NCBI RefSeq assembly: GCF_004349055.1
Contig: NZ_SMKX01000011.1
Span: forward strand, 32,828 to 96,827
DNA length: 64,000 nt
Direction of reading: 5' to 3'
Origin: Kribbella antibiotica
GTDB taxonomy: Bacteria > Actinomycetota > Actinomycetes > Propionibacteriales > Kribbellaceae
Position numbers and translations under genes: made by a program
In this document: one piece after another, positions 41,251-49,256 of the stretch
Layout of the letters: every line of letters starts with the position of its first letter
Numbering within the stretch: the stretch's first letter is position 1
Notes under the pieces: generated by a model
The model's input: the letters and a program-made list of their open reading frames with translations, nothing else
Database searches by the model: none
Told to the model about the DNA's origin: nothing

Positions 41251-42509
41251 AAGGCCCCGCGGCTGATCGTCTGCGTCGCCTGCGGTGGTGGCTCACCGCG
41301 GTGTTCACGATTGCCAACACCGTCGGTCTGCTGATCCTCGCGCCGGTCGTCATCCGCCAGGACGCGCAGCGCACCACGGATTCGGTCGACGCGAGCCTCA
41401 GTGTCGTGACAGCACCTGTCCTACGGCTGATCCATGACACCAACGCCTTGCAGGTCGCTGCCGTCACCGGCGATCCGCTGTATCGCGACTGCCCGCAGTT
41501 CGCGATCTTGTCCGGTGGAGCCAGCAGCAGAACCACGGCGCTCATGAGCTTCAATAACTGCACACCGGTCGATTCAACCGTGCTCAACGAGGTTGCCACT
41601 CAAGCGACCCTCATCAAGAGCGGCGTGGTGCTCGAAGACCGCACGTCGGTCGATGGGTATCCGGTGCGCATCAAAGCTGAGGCCTTCCGGTACCCCGGGA
41701 GCAATGCACCCGATGGCGCTGTGGTGGCGTGGGTGGACACACGGGAGAAGGCTGCCGACCATCAGCAGCTGGTTTGGGTCATCCTCGGGTTGTGTGCGGG
41801 GCTGATCGGCGCGGCTGCGGCGGGAAGCTACTGGTTGTCGGGGCGAGCTATTCGCCCAGCCATGGCAGCCCTAGAACAGCAGGAGACCTTGCTGGCCGAG
41901 ACTGCGCACGACCTCCGCACGCCCGTCGCGGCACTGCGTGCACTGGCGGAGACCGCCGTACGGGATCCTTCTCAGCGCGCCGAACTCCTCCCGCGAACAG
42001 TCCGCCTGGCCGGTCGGATGGGCGACATCATCGACGGCCTGCTCGTACGGGCGCGGTTGGCGGCCGGCGTGGAACAGCTTGCTGTGCAGCCGGTTTGGCT
42101 GGATCAGTTGGTGGCCGGAGTGGTCGAGGACTTCCCCGCGGAAGGCGCCCGGATCTCGCTCGTGACCGCGCCGAGCATGGTGCGCGCCGACCCGACCCTC
42201 CTCCAACGGGCCGTCGGCAACCTTCTCGACAACGCCCTCCGGCACGGTCGGCTCCCCGGCGCCGCCGAGGCGATCGTCACGGTCACGGTCGCCGACGGCC
42301 GGATCACCGTGGCCGACCAAGGACCTGGCATCTCCCCGGAGATCGGTGAGGATCTGTTCGAGCGTTTCACCAGCGGTGGCGGCTCGAGCGGGCTCGGACT
42401 GTCGATCGTGCGGTGGGCCGCGCTGTCCCACGGCGGCGACCTGAAGGTCTACAACGGCGACGAAGGTGGCGCGATCTTCGAGTTCCAGTTGCCGACCGAA
42501 CGGCAGTAA
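41247..42509 (+). CDS. sensor histidine kinase
   Basis: A 420-residue membrane kinase. It has an N-terminal transmembrane helix (WWLTAVFTIANTVGLLILAPV) and an extracytoplasmic loop of about 140 residues (30-170) containing two Cys (YRDCPQF and FNNCTPV), perhaps disulfide-linked. A second helix (LVWVILGLCAGLIGAAAAG) follows. The dimerisation helix carries His221 (AETAHDLRTPVAAL). The HATPase domain has the N box (GNLLDNALRHG), G1 (VADQGPGIS) and G2 (SSGLGLSIV). It should phosphorylate the coupled response regulator. The signal is unknown; the outside loop and the location suggest an envelope or secretion cue. Confidence 0.93.
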   Translation: MKGPAADRLRRLRWWLTAVFTIANTVGLLILAPVVIRQDAQRTTDSVDASLSVVTAPVLRLIHDTNALQVAAVTGDPLYRDCPQFAILSGGASSRTTALMSFNNCTPVDSTVLNEVATQATLIKSGVVLEDRTSVDGYPVRIKAEAFRYPGSNAPDGAVVAWVDTREKAADHQQLVWVILGLCAGLIGAAAAGSYWLSGRAIRPAMAALEQQETLLAETAHDLRTPVAALRALAETAVRDPSQRAELLPRTVRLAGRMGDIIDGLLVRARLAAGVEQLAVQPVWLDQLVAGVVEDFPAEGARISLVTAPSMVRADPTLLQRAVGNLLDNALRHGRLPGAAEAIVTVTVADGRITVADQGPGISPEIGEDLFERFTSGGGSSGLGLSIVRWAALSHGGDLKVYNGDEGGAIFEFQLPTERQ

Positions 42510-42526
42510 CGGCAGCAACAGGACAT

Positions 42527-42569
42527 CTGGACCCTTCCTGGACAGGCGCTGGACCTGACCCGGTTACTC
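42527..42569 (+). promoter_or_regulatory. promoter 2 with three 11-bp-spaced CTGGAC repeats
   Basis: CTGGAC at 42527, 42538 and 42549, each 11 bp apart. Then come nine spacer bases and TTACTCT (from 42564), containing a TAnnnT -10. Hexamer, period and spacer match promoter 1 at 30573. It drives the MoxR operon and lies directly after the two-component genes. Confidence 0.65.
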
Positions 42570-42597
42570 TCAGCGAGATGCTGAGGGGAGTTTCCTG

Positions 42598-43560
42598 ATG
42601 AGTGCAACGATTCCTCCGGGTGAGGCGTACCGGCTGGTCGCCGACAACCTGGGCAAGGTGATCCACGGGAAGCCGGAGGTGATCCGGCTCGCGCTGACGG
42701 CGTTGTTCGCCGAGGGCCACCTGCTGATCGAGGACGTGCCGGGGCTGGGCAAGACCACGCTGGCGCGCTGTATCGCCCGCAGTATCGACGCGTCCTGGAA
42801 CCGGATCCAGTTCACCCCGGATCTGCTCCCCGGTGACATCACCGGCGTCATGGTCTACCACCAGGGCAACGAGAGCTTCGAGTTCCATCCGGGTGGCATC
42901 TTCGCCAACGTGGTGGTCGCCGACGAGATCAACCGCGGGACGCCGAAGACGCAGTCCGCGCTGCTCGAGGTGATGGCCGAGCGCCGGGTGACGGTCGATT
43001 CGACCACGCGCGCCGTACCGGATCCGTTCCTGGTGATCGGCACCCAGAACCCGATCGAGATGGAAGGCACCTACCGGCTGCCGGAAGCGCAGCTGGACCG
43101 GTTCCTGATGCGGATCGAGATCGGCTACCCGGATCACGACGCCGAGGTGCGGATCGTGCTCGGCGACACCAGCCGGATCGGGCCGGACTCACTCAGCCCG
43201 GTGATCGACGTACCGGCGTTGCGGAACGCCATTGCAGCTGTGCGGTCGGTCCATGTCGACCCTGCGATCAGCTCGTACGCCGTCAAGCTGGCCGCCGCCA
43301 CCCGCGAGCACACTGCAGTCCGGTACGGCGCCAGTCCGCGCGGAAGCATTGCGCTGGTCCGCGCGGCGCGTGCCTATGCCGCAACGGACGGGCGCGCGTT
43401 CACGACGCCCGACGACGTCAAGCAGGTCGCGCAGCCGGTGCTTGCCCACCGTCTGGTCCTCACACCGGATGCCGAGTTGAGCCAGCGGCCGCCGGCCTCG
43501 GTGGTCGAAGAAGTCCTGGCCGCGACACCTGCGCCGACGGCAGGCGTCAACGCAGGCTGA
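42598..43560 (+). CDS. MoxR-family AAA+ ATPase
   Basis: A 320-residue MoxR ATPase. Walker A is EDVPGLGKTTLA, Walker B is VVVADEINRGTPKTQSALLE, sensor 1 is VIGTQNPIEMEGTYRLPEAQ, and the lid region has YGASPRGSIALVRAARAYA. MoxR proteins are chaperone-like ATPases that usually work with a DUF58/VWA partner, here coded two genes on (45613), to assemble or activate membrane or wall complexes. It is the first gene of an operon with the Fn3 protein, DUF58 and the transglutaminase-like protein. The ATG at 42598 has GAGGGGAG upstream. Confidence 0.93.
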   Translation: MSATIPPGEAYRLVADNLGKVIHGKPEVIRLALTALFAEGHLLIEDVPGLGKTTLARCIARSIDASWNRIQFTPDLLPGDITGVMVYHQGNESFEFHPGGIFANVVVADEINRGTPKTQSALLEVMAERRVTVDSTTRAVPDPFLVIGTQNPIEMEGTYRLPEAQLDRFLMRIEIGYPDHDAEVRIVLGDTSRIGPDSLSPVIDVPALRNAIAAVRSVHVDPAISSYAVKLAAATREHTAVRYGASPRGSIALVRAARAYAATDGRAFTTPDDVKQVAQPVLAHRLVLTPDAELSQRPPASVVEEVLAATPAPTAGVNAG

Positions 43561-43591
43561 CGCCTGCGCACGTACTTTGGGGAGGCCGGTA

Positions 43592-45619
43592 ATGCAGCTC
43601 GATCAGCTCAAGGCGATCATTCGCCGACGCAAGGCAGTCAACGACGACGGCTCGACGCAGTGGCGTTCGCGCGCCACGCTCGCCGGTGTTGTCGCGCTCT
43701 GCGTCACCGCGACCACTCTGGCCGTCACGACGGCCGGCGCCGATACGTCGGGGCAGAAATTCCTGCAGTCCGGCCACCTGATCTACAACAGCACGATCGG
43801 CGCGGTCTTCCACATCGACGGCGGCAGCAAGCGCGCCGACGGCTCGGTGGGGATCCCGGGGCTACCCCCTGGCACCCAGGCGGTGCAGACCGACACCAAG
43901 GGCTATGTGTTGTCGCGCGGCAACATCAGCGCCTTTGAGAAGTCGACGCTGCACGTCGAGGAACCGAAGCCTGCACCGTCGAACGAGACGCCCGTCGGGC
44001 TCGCAGCTGCCGGAGTGGCGTACTCCGTGTATCAGAACGCCGGATCGATCGTCCGCCTCGGCCCGACCGACCTGGTCCTGCCGGGCAAAGACGGCCTTGG
44101 CCGGCCGGTCATCACACCGGACGGCACCCTGTGGGTGCAACGGTCGCTCAGCGGTGAACTCTGCCAGCTGCCGGCCACGGCCGGCGGACTGACCTGCCCG
44201 GCCCAGCTGGAACGCGGTACCGTCGGTTCGCTGAGCGTCGTCGGCGATCGGGTCGTTTTCGTCGACACGATGGCCGGAGAGATCCGCACGGTGTCGTCGT
44301 CCGGCTTCGGCCGACCGCTGGCGATCCCCGGCCTGGCGCTGGCCCCGGACGCGATCGTCGTACCGAACGACGTCAACGGCCGGATCGCAATCGTCGAACC
44401 GGACAAGTCCAGGCTGCGTCTGGTCGACACGGTCGCGATCACCGGCGGGACGGCGACCGGACCTGCTGCCGTCGAGCGGGAACTGCCCGCCGGTAAGTTC
44501 ACGCAGGTCGCGTCGTCCGGCCAGAACCTCGCGCTGGTTGACGAAGCCGGGACCAAGCTCGTCACTTTGGATGCCGATGGCAAGCAAAAGGACAGCAAGC
44601 TCATCCCGCAGCCCACCTTCAAGCCGAGCAAGGACGATCGGCCGCTGCTCACGCGCGGCGCGGACCAACGCCTGTACGTCGACTCTGTCGGCGGCGAGCA
44701 GGCGCTTGTCGTGGACCGCGATGGTTCGGTCTCCGAACCGGTACCTGCTTCGGGCCCGACCACGAAGCCGACCCCGTCGGCCACGCCGACGACCAAGCCG
44801 ACGATCGTGCCGACACCTCCGACCACGCCGCGGCCGCCGGTCACCGACCCGAGCATCCCGCCGCGACGGACGACTGATCCGGGTGGCACCAAGACCGCTC
44901 CGCCGCCCCGGAAGGTCGATCCTCCGCGCCATACCGAAGAACCCCGGCAGCCGGTGAACCCGCCGCGCACCACGCAGAAACCGCCGCCTCCTCCGAAGCC
45001 GACACAGAAGCCCCCGTCGAAGCCGAAGCCTCCACCGCCGATCGTGGCGACGCCTGCTGCTGCTCCGATCTCGCTGCGCGCCGTGGGTGGCAACGGCAAG
45101 GTGTCGCTGACCTGGAAGCGCCCGAGTCTGAACGGCGGGACCTTCCTCAGCTACCGCGTCTCCCGGGTGAACGACAGCGGGCCCGACACGACGACGTCGG
45201 CCCGCTACACGTCCACCGGTCTCGACGATGGGAAGCGGTACACCTTCCAAGTCCGCACGGTGACGCGTGGTTCCAACGGGAAGACGCTGATCGGCGCCGC
45301 CGCGACTGTGTCGGCGACGACAGGCGCTGGCGCAGCGCCCTCGATCAGGATCAGTCGGGGCCCGAAATACACCGGCGACTACAAGCCGTGCGAGAACCGC
45401 GACTACTGCTACTACATCCACATCGTCGCTCGCGGCTTCAAGCCCAACACCACCTACACCTTCACCGGTCATACGTTGAACTACGGCATCCTGCACAGCG
45501 ACAGCCTGAAGGTCGGGCCGGACGGCAGCCTGACCGTCAACAAGTTCTACAACGACGACGAGGGCGGCACCGTCTGGGTGACGGTCGGCGACCAGGAGTC
45601 GAACAAGGTGAAATGGTGA
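43592..45619 (+). CDS. secreted/anchored fibronectin type III protein, paralogue of 30623
   Basis: A 675-residue protein. A basic N-terminus (KAIIRRRKAVNDD) and one hydrophobic segment (LAGVVALCVTATTLAVTTAG) form a signal-anchor. Residues 55-390 are propeller-like beta repeats beginning FLQSGHLIYNSTIGAVFHID, the same block as in the gene at 30623. A Pro/Thr/Lys-rich stalk (about 390-490) precedes one Fn3 domain (ISLRAVGGNGKVSLTWKRPS) and a Cys-containing C-terminal domain (CENRDYCYYIHIVARGF). It probably projects from the cell surface. The ATG at 43592 follows GGGGAGG. Its stop overlaps the DUF58 start. Confidence 0.87.
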   Translation: MQLDQLKAIIRRRKAVNDDGSTQWRSRATLAGVVALCVTATTLAVTTAGADTSGQKFLQSGHLIYNSTIGAVFHIDGGSKRADGSVGIPGLPPGTQAVQTDTKGYVLSRGNISAFEKSTLHVEEPKPAPSNETPVGLAAAGVAYSVYQNAGSIVRLGPTDLVLPGKDGLGRPVITPDGTLWVQRSLSGELCQLPATAGGLTCPAQLERGTVGSLSVVGDRVVFVDTMAGEIRTVSSSGFGRPLAIPGLALAPDAIVVPNDVNGRIAIVEPDKSRLRLVDTVAITGGTATGPAAVERELPAGKFTQVASSGQNLALVDEAGTKLVTLDADGKQKDSKLIPQPTFKPSKDDRPLLTRGADQRLYVDSVGGEQALVVDRDGSVSEPVPASGPTTKPTPSATPTTKPTIVPTPPTTPRPPVTDPSIPPRRTTDPGGTKTAPPPRKVDPPRHTEEPRQPVNPPRTTQKPPPPPKPTQKPPSKPKPPPPIVATPAAAPISLRAVGGNGKVSLTWKRPSLNGGTFLSYRVSRVNDSGPDTTTSARYTSTGLDDGKRYTFQVRTVTRGSNGKTLIGAAATVSATTGAGAAPSIRISRGPKYTGDYKPCENRDYCYYIHIVARGFKPNTTYTFTGHTLNYGILHSDSLKVGPDGSLTVNKFYNDDEGGTVWVTVGDQESNKVKW

Positions 45620-46752
45620 GACTGACTGGGCGTGGGATCGCCGTACTGGTGGGCTCGCTCGCGTTCTATGCGCTGGGCGAGCTGGCCGGCTACGCGCTGT
45701 TCCGGGCGCTCGCCGGGATCGGGATCGGCGCGCTGCTGGCGGCCGTCGTACTGACTCTTCGGCAGCCGCAGGTGACTGTGCAGCGGGTGCTTTCGCCGGA
45801 TCGGGTCGAGCGTGGGCGGCCGGCGCTCGCGACGTTGCGGGTGCGGAACGAGGGCACTCGGCGGCAGGCGTCGTTCTCGGCGCGGGATTCCGCGGGTGCA
45901 GCCTGGAAGGAGGTTCGGGTTCGCCAGTTGGGTCCGGGCATCGAGGCGACGTACCGGTATGAGTTGCCGACCTCCACACGTGGCCGGATCGCGGTTGGCC
46001 CGCTGACGTTGGAGCGACGCGACCCGCTGGGTCTGACTCGGAACAGCAAGGCGACTGGTGAAGTCGGGACGCTGTGGGTGCATCCACGTCGGCATCCGAC
46101 CAAGACCGTGGTCGCCGGGCGGCCCCGGCACCACCACGTCGGCCGTACGGCGGACGACTCGTTGCGTGGATCCGCTGATCTGCGCGATGTCCGGCCGTAT
46201 GTTGTCGGCGACGAGGTCCGCCACCTGCATTGGAAGGCGACCGCGCGCACCGGGCAGCTGATGGTTCGCGACTACGCCGACCCCGACCAGCCGCGACTGA
46301 CCGTGCTGCTCGACACCCGGACCGAACCGTTGCCCGAGGCCACTTTCGAAGAGGCTGTCGAGGTCGTCGCGTCGATCCTGTTCGCTGCCTCCACCGCCGG
46401 TCACCGCTGCCGCTTCGTCACCACCGCCGGCGCCGACTTCGCCGCTCCCGGTGGCGCCGTTGCGTCCCGCATGTTCCTCGACGAGCTCTGCATCGTGCAA
46501 CAGCGCGACGAAAAGTCCGCTCTGGTGCCGTTGGCCCTCACCACCGGTACGTCGGCCGGTGGCGCGATCGTCGTCGTCACCGGGGCCCGCGGTTCAGCCA
46601 CCGACCTTGCGCCGCTACTCACTCGCTATTCCTCGGTCACCGCAATCGGCCTGGGTCCGTTGCAAGGCGTCGCCCCTATCCTCGGAGCGCAGGTCGTGCT
46701 CGCCGGAACGGCGCGGGAAGCACTCACCCAATGGACCGGGGTGCTCCGATGA
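45613..46752 (+). CDS. DUF58 domain membrane protein
   Basis: A 379-residue protein. Two N-terminal hydrophobic helices (GIAVLVGSLAFYALGEL; LAGIGIGALLAAVVLTL) precede a beta domain and the DUF58 signature DVRPYVVGDEVRHLHWKATA (the GDxxRxIxWxxTAR motif). A VWA-like domain with VLLDTRTEP, where Asp replaces part of the MIDAS motif, follows. DUF58 proteins act with MoxR ATPases. It overlaps the preceding stop; ATG 45613 or GTG 45616 are both possible starts. It overlaps the transglutaminase-like gene by ATGA. Confidence 0.9.
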   Translation: MVRLTGRGIAVLVGSLAFYALGELAGYALFRALAGIGIGALLAAVVLTLRQPQVTVQRVLSPDRVERGRPALATLRVRNEGTRRQASFSARDSAGAAWKEVRVRQLGPGIEATYRYELPTSTRGRIAVGPLTLERRDPLGLTRNSKATGEVGTLWVHPRRHPTKTVVAGRPRHHHVGRTADDSLRGSADLRDVRPYVVGDEVRHLHWKATARTGQLMVRDYADPDQPRLTVLLDTRTEPLPEATFEEAVEVVASILFAASTAGHRCRFVTTAGADFAAPGGAVASRMFLDELCIVQQRDEKSALVPLALTTGTSAGGAIVVVTGARGSATDLAPLLTRYSSVTAIGLGPLQGVAPILGAQVVLAGTAREALTQWTGVLR

Positions 46753-48872
46753 GCGTCCGCCGTACAGTCGCAGCGCTAGCTGGAATTCTCCTTGGTGGGC
46801 TTTGTTTTGGGCCTGTTTTTGGCATCCGGCATCTGTGGTTGCCGGTGGGACTGGTTTGCCTGGTCGCGTTCGTGGTGGCGGAGGTTTGCCGGCGGCGGCC
46901 GGGGTTGCTGAACTGGCGGCCGTTGCTGGTGGTGGTTGCCGGGTTCCTGGCGATTGTCGAGTCGGTGCTGCAGGCAACGACTTTGGTGGGACTGCCGACG
47001 GTATCCTCGGTGCGGGCATTGGGTGATGGGCTCGCTGCTTGGCGACTTACGTTGGAGTCGACGTGGCCGGCGCGGCCTGAGCCTGAGTTGCTCATTTTCG
47101 TTCCGCTGCTGGCATTGGTTGCCTGTGTGCTGACGGTTGAGCTACTCGACCGCGCCCCGCCGCTGGTTGCGCTGCTGCCGGCAATCGGGGTTGTCGGCGT
47201 GAGTCAGTTGTACGTCGCCGCCGAAGGCTTCACCGCCGTCTTGATCGCGATCGCGTTCGGCCTGCTGGTGATCGCCGTACTGATTCCTGATCACTTCGAG
47301 TACCGGCGGCTGACGCCGTGGGCGATGACCGCGGTGGTCACGTTGGCTGCGATTGTCTGCGGGATGGTCGTGAGCACGATCGATCCGCACGGGCGGACGC
47401 CGTACTCGCTGCAGCGGGTGCAGTCGGCGAGTGCGCCCGCAACCCGGCAGACGAGCCCGCTGGACGAGCTGGCCGGCCGGTTGAGCAAGGGCGCCCGCGA
47501 CAAGGTCGTGTTCAAGTACCAGACCACCGAACCCGTCGACCGCTGGCGGCTGATCGCGGTCGACAACTTCGACGGCTCGAACTGGACGACGGATCACCCG
47601 CTCCTGATGATGGGCTCGCGCCTTGGGCTCGGTCCCGAGGTGCGGGTAGAGACGGCGCCGCGGAGTGCGACGATCCGACCCGAGGCAGCGCTGGGTGGGC
47701 CTTGGCTGCCTGGGCAGCTGCTGCCGGAGACCGTCGGCAACGCCGTCGACCCGCAGGTCGAGCCGATCGGCAGCACGCTGGTCGTGCCCGAGCGGCCCGA
47801 CTACTACAGGCTCACCTGGGCCGAGCCGAAAATCGACGCGGCCTATCTCAGCAGCGCCGGCGTCGACGGGAACGCGCCCGGTGGACTGAGCGACATGGGC
47901 CCGATCCCACCCGAGATCGCCCTGCTCAATCCCCTGGGCGGCAAGCGGGCGACGATGGCGACCGCGCTGGCGCTGGAGAAGTGGTTCCGGGAGCACTACA
48001 AACTCGCGATCGGACCCAACCCGCCGACCGGCTACAGCTGGCCACAGCTGCAACGGTTCCTGGGTGACGGCACGGTAAAGAACCCCGGCAGCAGCGAGCA
48101 GTTCGCCGCCGCGTACGTCGCACTAGCCCGGCAGAACTCGATTCCGGCCCGGCTCGTAGTCGGCTTCCGTGCACCGGCCAAGCCCGACGCGGCCGGCTGG
48201 TACACGGTGACCAACGCGGATGCGTACGCCTGGCCCGAGGTCGCTGTCGCCGGACTCGGCTGGTGGCCGCTCGACCCTGCAGCGGGCGCCGAGACCAGCA
48301 AGACGAACCCAGCCGGTTCGGCAGCCTCCATTACCGATGAGGCCCGCGCGGCGGTCCCGGAGATCGAGAAGATCAAGGACCCTGAGTCGCAACCGCCGTC
48401 TGCCGAGGACGAAGACAACTCCGGCTCCGGCGACCGCCCCTTCCCGTTGGTCCCGATCTTCACGGTCGCGGCTGCGTTACTGCTGCTCTGGTTGGCCGGC
48501 GTACCGCTGCTCAAGTTGGTGCGCGCGCGGCGGCGCCGGCAGCGCGGGGGCAGCGCGGCCGTGGTCGGCGCCTGGGCCGAGGCCCGGGACCGGATCCGCG
48601 CGCACGGGATCCAGGTGAGCGCAGGCATGACGGTTCGCGACCTGGCCCACGCGGCGCGCGACCTCCCGGACACCGGTCCGGGGCTCGCGAATGTCGCGCG
48701 GGCGGTCGATCAGGCTCTCTGGTCCGGTGGCCCGGCCACACCCGAAGTGGTCGGGCAGGCCTGGACCGGTGTCACCGCCGTACGGCGAGCTCTGCGCTCC
48801 CGCCCGTGGCTCGATCGGTTCCAGGCCGCGCTCGAACTGCGGACCCTGATTCCAGGGCCGCGTCAGAGGTAG
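46749..48872 (+). CDS. TgpA-like membrane transglutaminase-fold protein with altered catalytic residues
   Basis: A 707-residue protein with five to six N-terminal transmembrane helices (1-210), an external transglutaminase-like domain (about 230-530), one more transmembrane helix (FPLVPIFTVAAALLLLWLAG) and a cytoplasmic DUF4129-like tail. In the TgpA family the core motif is G-x-C-E-Q-F and a His-Ala-Trp block. Here they read GSSEQFAAAY (Ser449 at the Cys position) and ADAYAWPEV (Tyr493 at the His position), with Asp509 kept in WPLDPA. If this alignment by eye is right, the protein lacks the acyl-transfer pair and may bind rather than cut peptides. It is the last gene of the MoxR operon. Confidence 0.87.
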   Translation: MSVRRTVAALAGILLGGLCFGPVFGIRHLWLPVGLVCLVAFVVAEVCRRRPGLLNWRPLLVVVAGFLAIVESVLQATTLVGLPTVSSVRALGDGLAAWRLTLESTWPARPEPELLIFVPLLALVACVLTVELLDRAPPLVALLPAIGVVGVSQLYVAAEGFTAVLIAIAFGLLVIAVLIPDHFEYRRLTPWAMTAVVTLAAIVCGMVVSTIDPHGRTPYSLQRVQSASAPATRQTSPLDELAGRLSKGARDKVVFKYQTTEPVDRWRLIAVDNFDGSNWTTDHPLLMMGSRLGLGPEVRVETAPRSATIRPEAALGGPWLPGQLLPETVGNAVDPQVEPIGSTLVVPERPDYYRLTWAEPKIDAAYLSSAGVDGNAPGGLSDMGPIPPEIALLNPLGGKRATMATALALEKWFREHYKLAIGPNPPTGYSWPQLQRFLGDGTVKNPGSSEQFAAAYVALARQNSIPARLVVGFRAPAKPDAAGWYTVTNADAYAWPEVAVAGLGWWPLDPAAGAETSKTNPAGSAASITDEARAAVPEIEKIKDPESQPPSAEDEDNSGSGDRPFPLVPIFTVAAALLLLWLAGVPLLKLVRARRRRQRGGSAAVVGAWAEARDRIRAHGIQVSAGMTVRDLAHAARDLPDTGPGLANVARAVDQALWSGGPATPEVVGQAWTGVTAVRRALRSRPWLDRFQAALELRTLIPGPRQR

Positions 48873-48929
48873 TCAGCTAGCTGATTGGGTGACCTGGTCT
48901 GGCGGGCCGTGCCACCCCATCGGCGATGT

Positions 48930-49109
48930 TCAGCCGCGTTTGGACTTGTCGTGGGATGCGGGCCGGCGATCGTGCTGGGCCGCTACGGAATCAGTCTTTC
49001 GGGGAGCCGGACAGACCGGGCCGCGGGCCACTGGACCCCCGCCGAGCCTTCGGCTCTTCCACTGCTTCTCGTCGTAGTCGTAGTAGGTGTCGACGCCTCC
49101 GACTGTCAT
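48930..49109 (-). CDS. possible small basic protein (59 aa)
   Basis: In the 384-bp gap between the MoxR operon and treZ, a 59-codon minus-strand frame begins at ATG 49109 with GGGAGG seven bases upstream, a near-ideal ribosome site. The start reads MTVGGVDTYYDYDEKQWKSR; the rest is Arg/Pro/Lys-rich, without membrane or known motif. The aromatic-acidic YYDYDEKQW start is not typical of random GC-rich frames. Function unknown. The remaining gap bases show only a short TCAGCTAGCTGA palindrome right after the transglutaminase-like gene. Confidence 0.4.
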   Translation of the reverse strand: MTVGGVDTYYDYDEKQWKSRRLGGGPVARGPVCPAPRKTDSVAAQHDRRPASHDKSKRG

Positions 49110-49256
49110 GTACGTCCTCCCGTCGCCCCGCTCACGCTGCTGGCGAAATCAACACTCCGTTACCGGGAGAGCAGACACAAGCGATTCCGGAAATCGACAC
49201 CGAAGAACAAACTCGGACGCGGTGTTCTGTGCGTTTCGGCAGTAAATGCGAGAGAT

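Noticed and set aside
42596..43560. MoxR-DUF58-transglutaminase genes as an unrelated metabolic operon
   Set aside because: The shared repeat promoter and the Fn3 paralogue tie it to the secretion locus, so I kept it within the locus description, while noting that such operons also occur without ESX systems.
48870..48890. TCAGCTAGCTGA palindrome as terminator of the MoxR operon
   Set aside because: The stem is only six bases with no loop and no extension; too weak to call.
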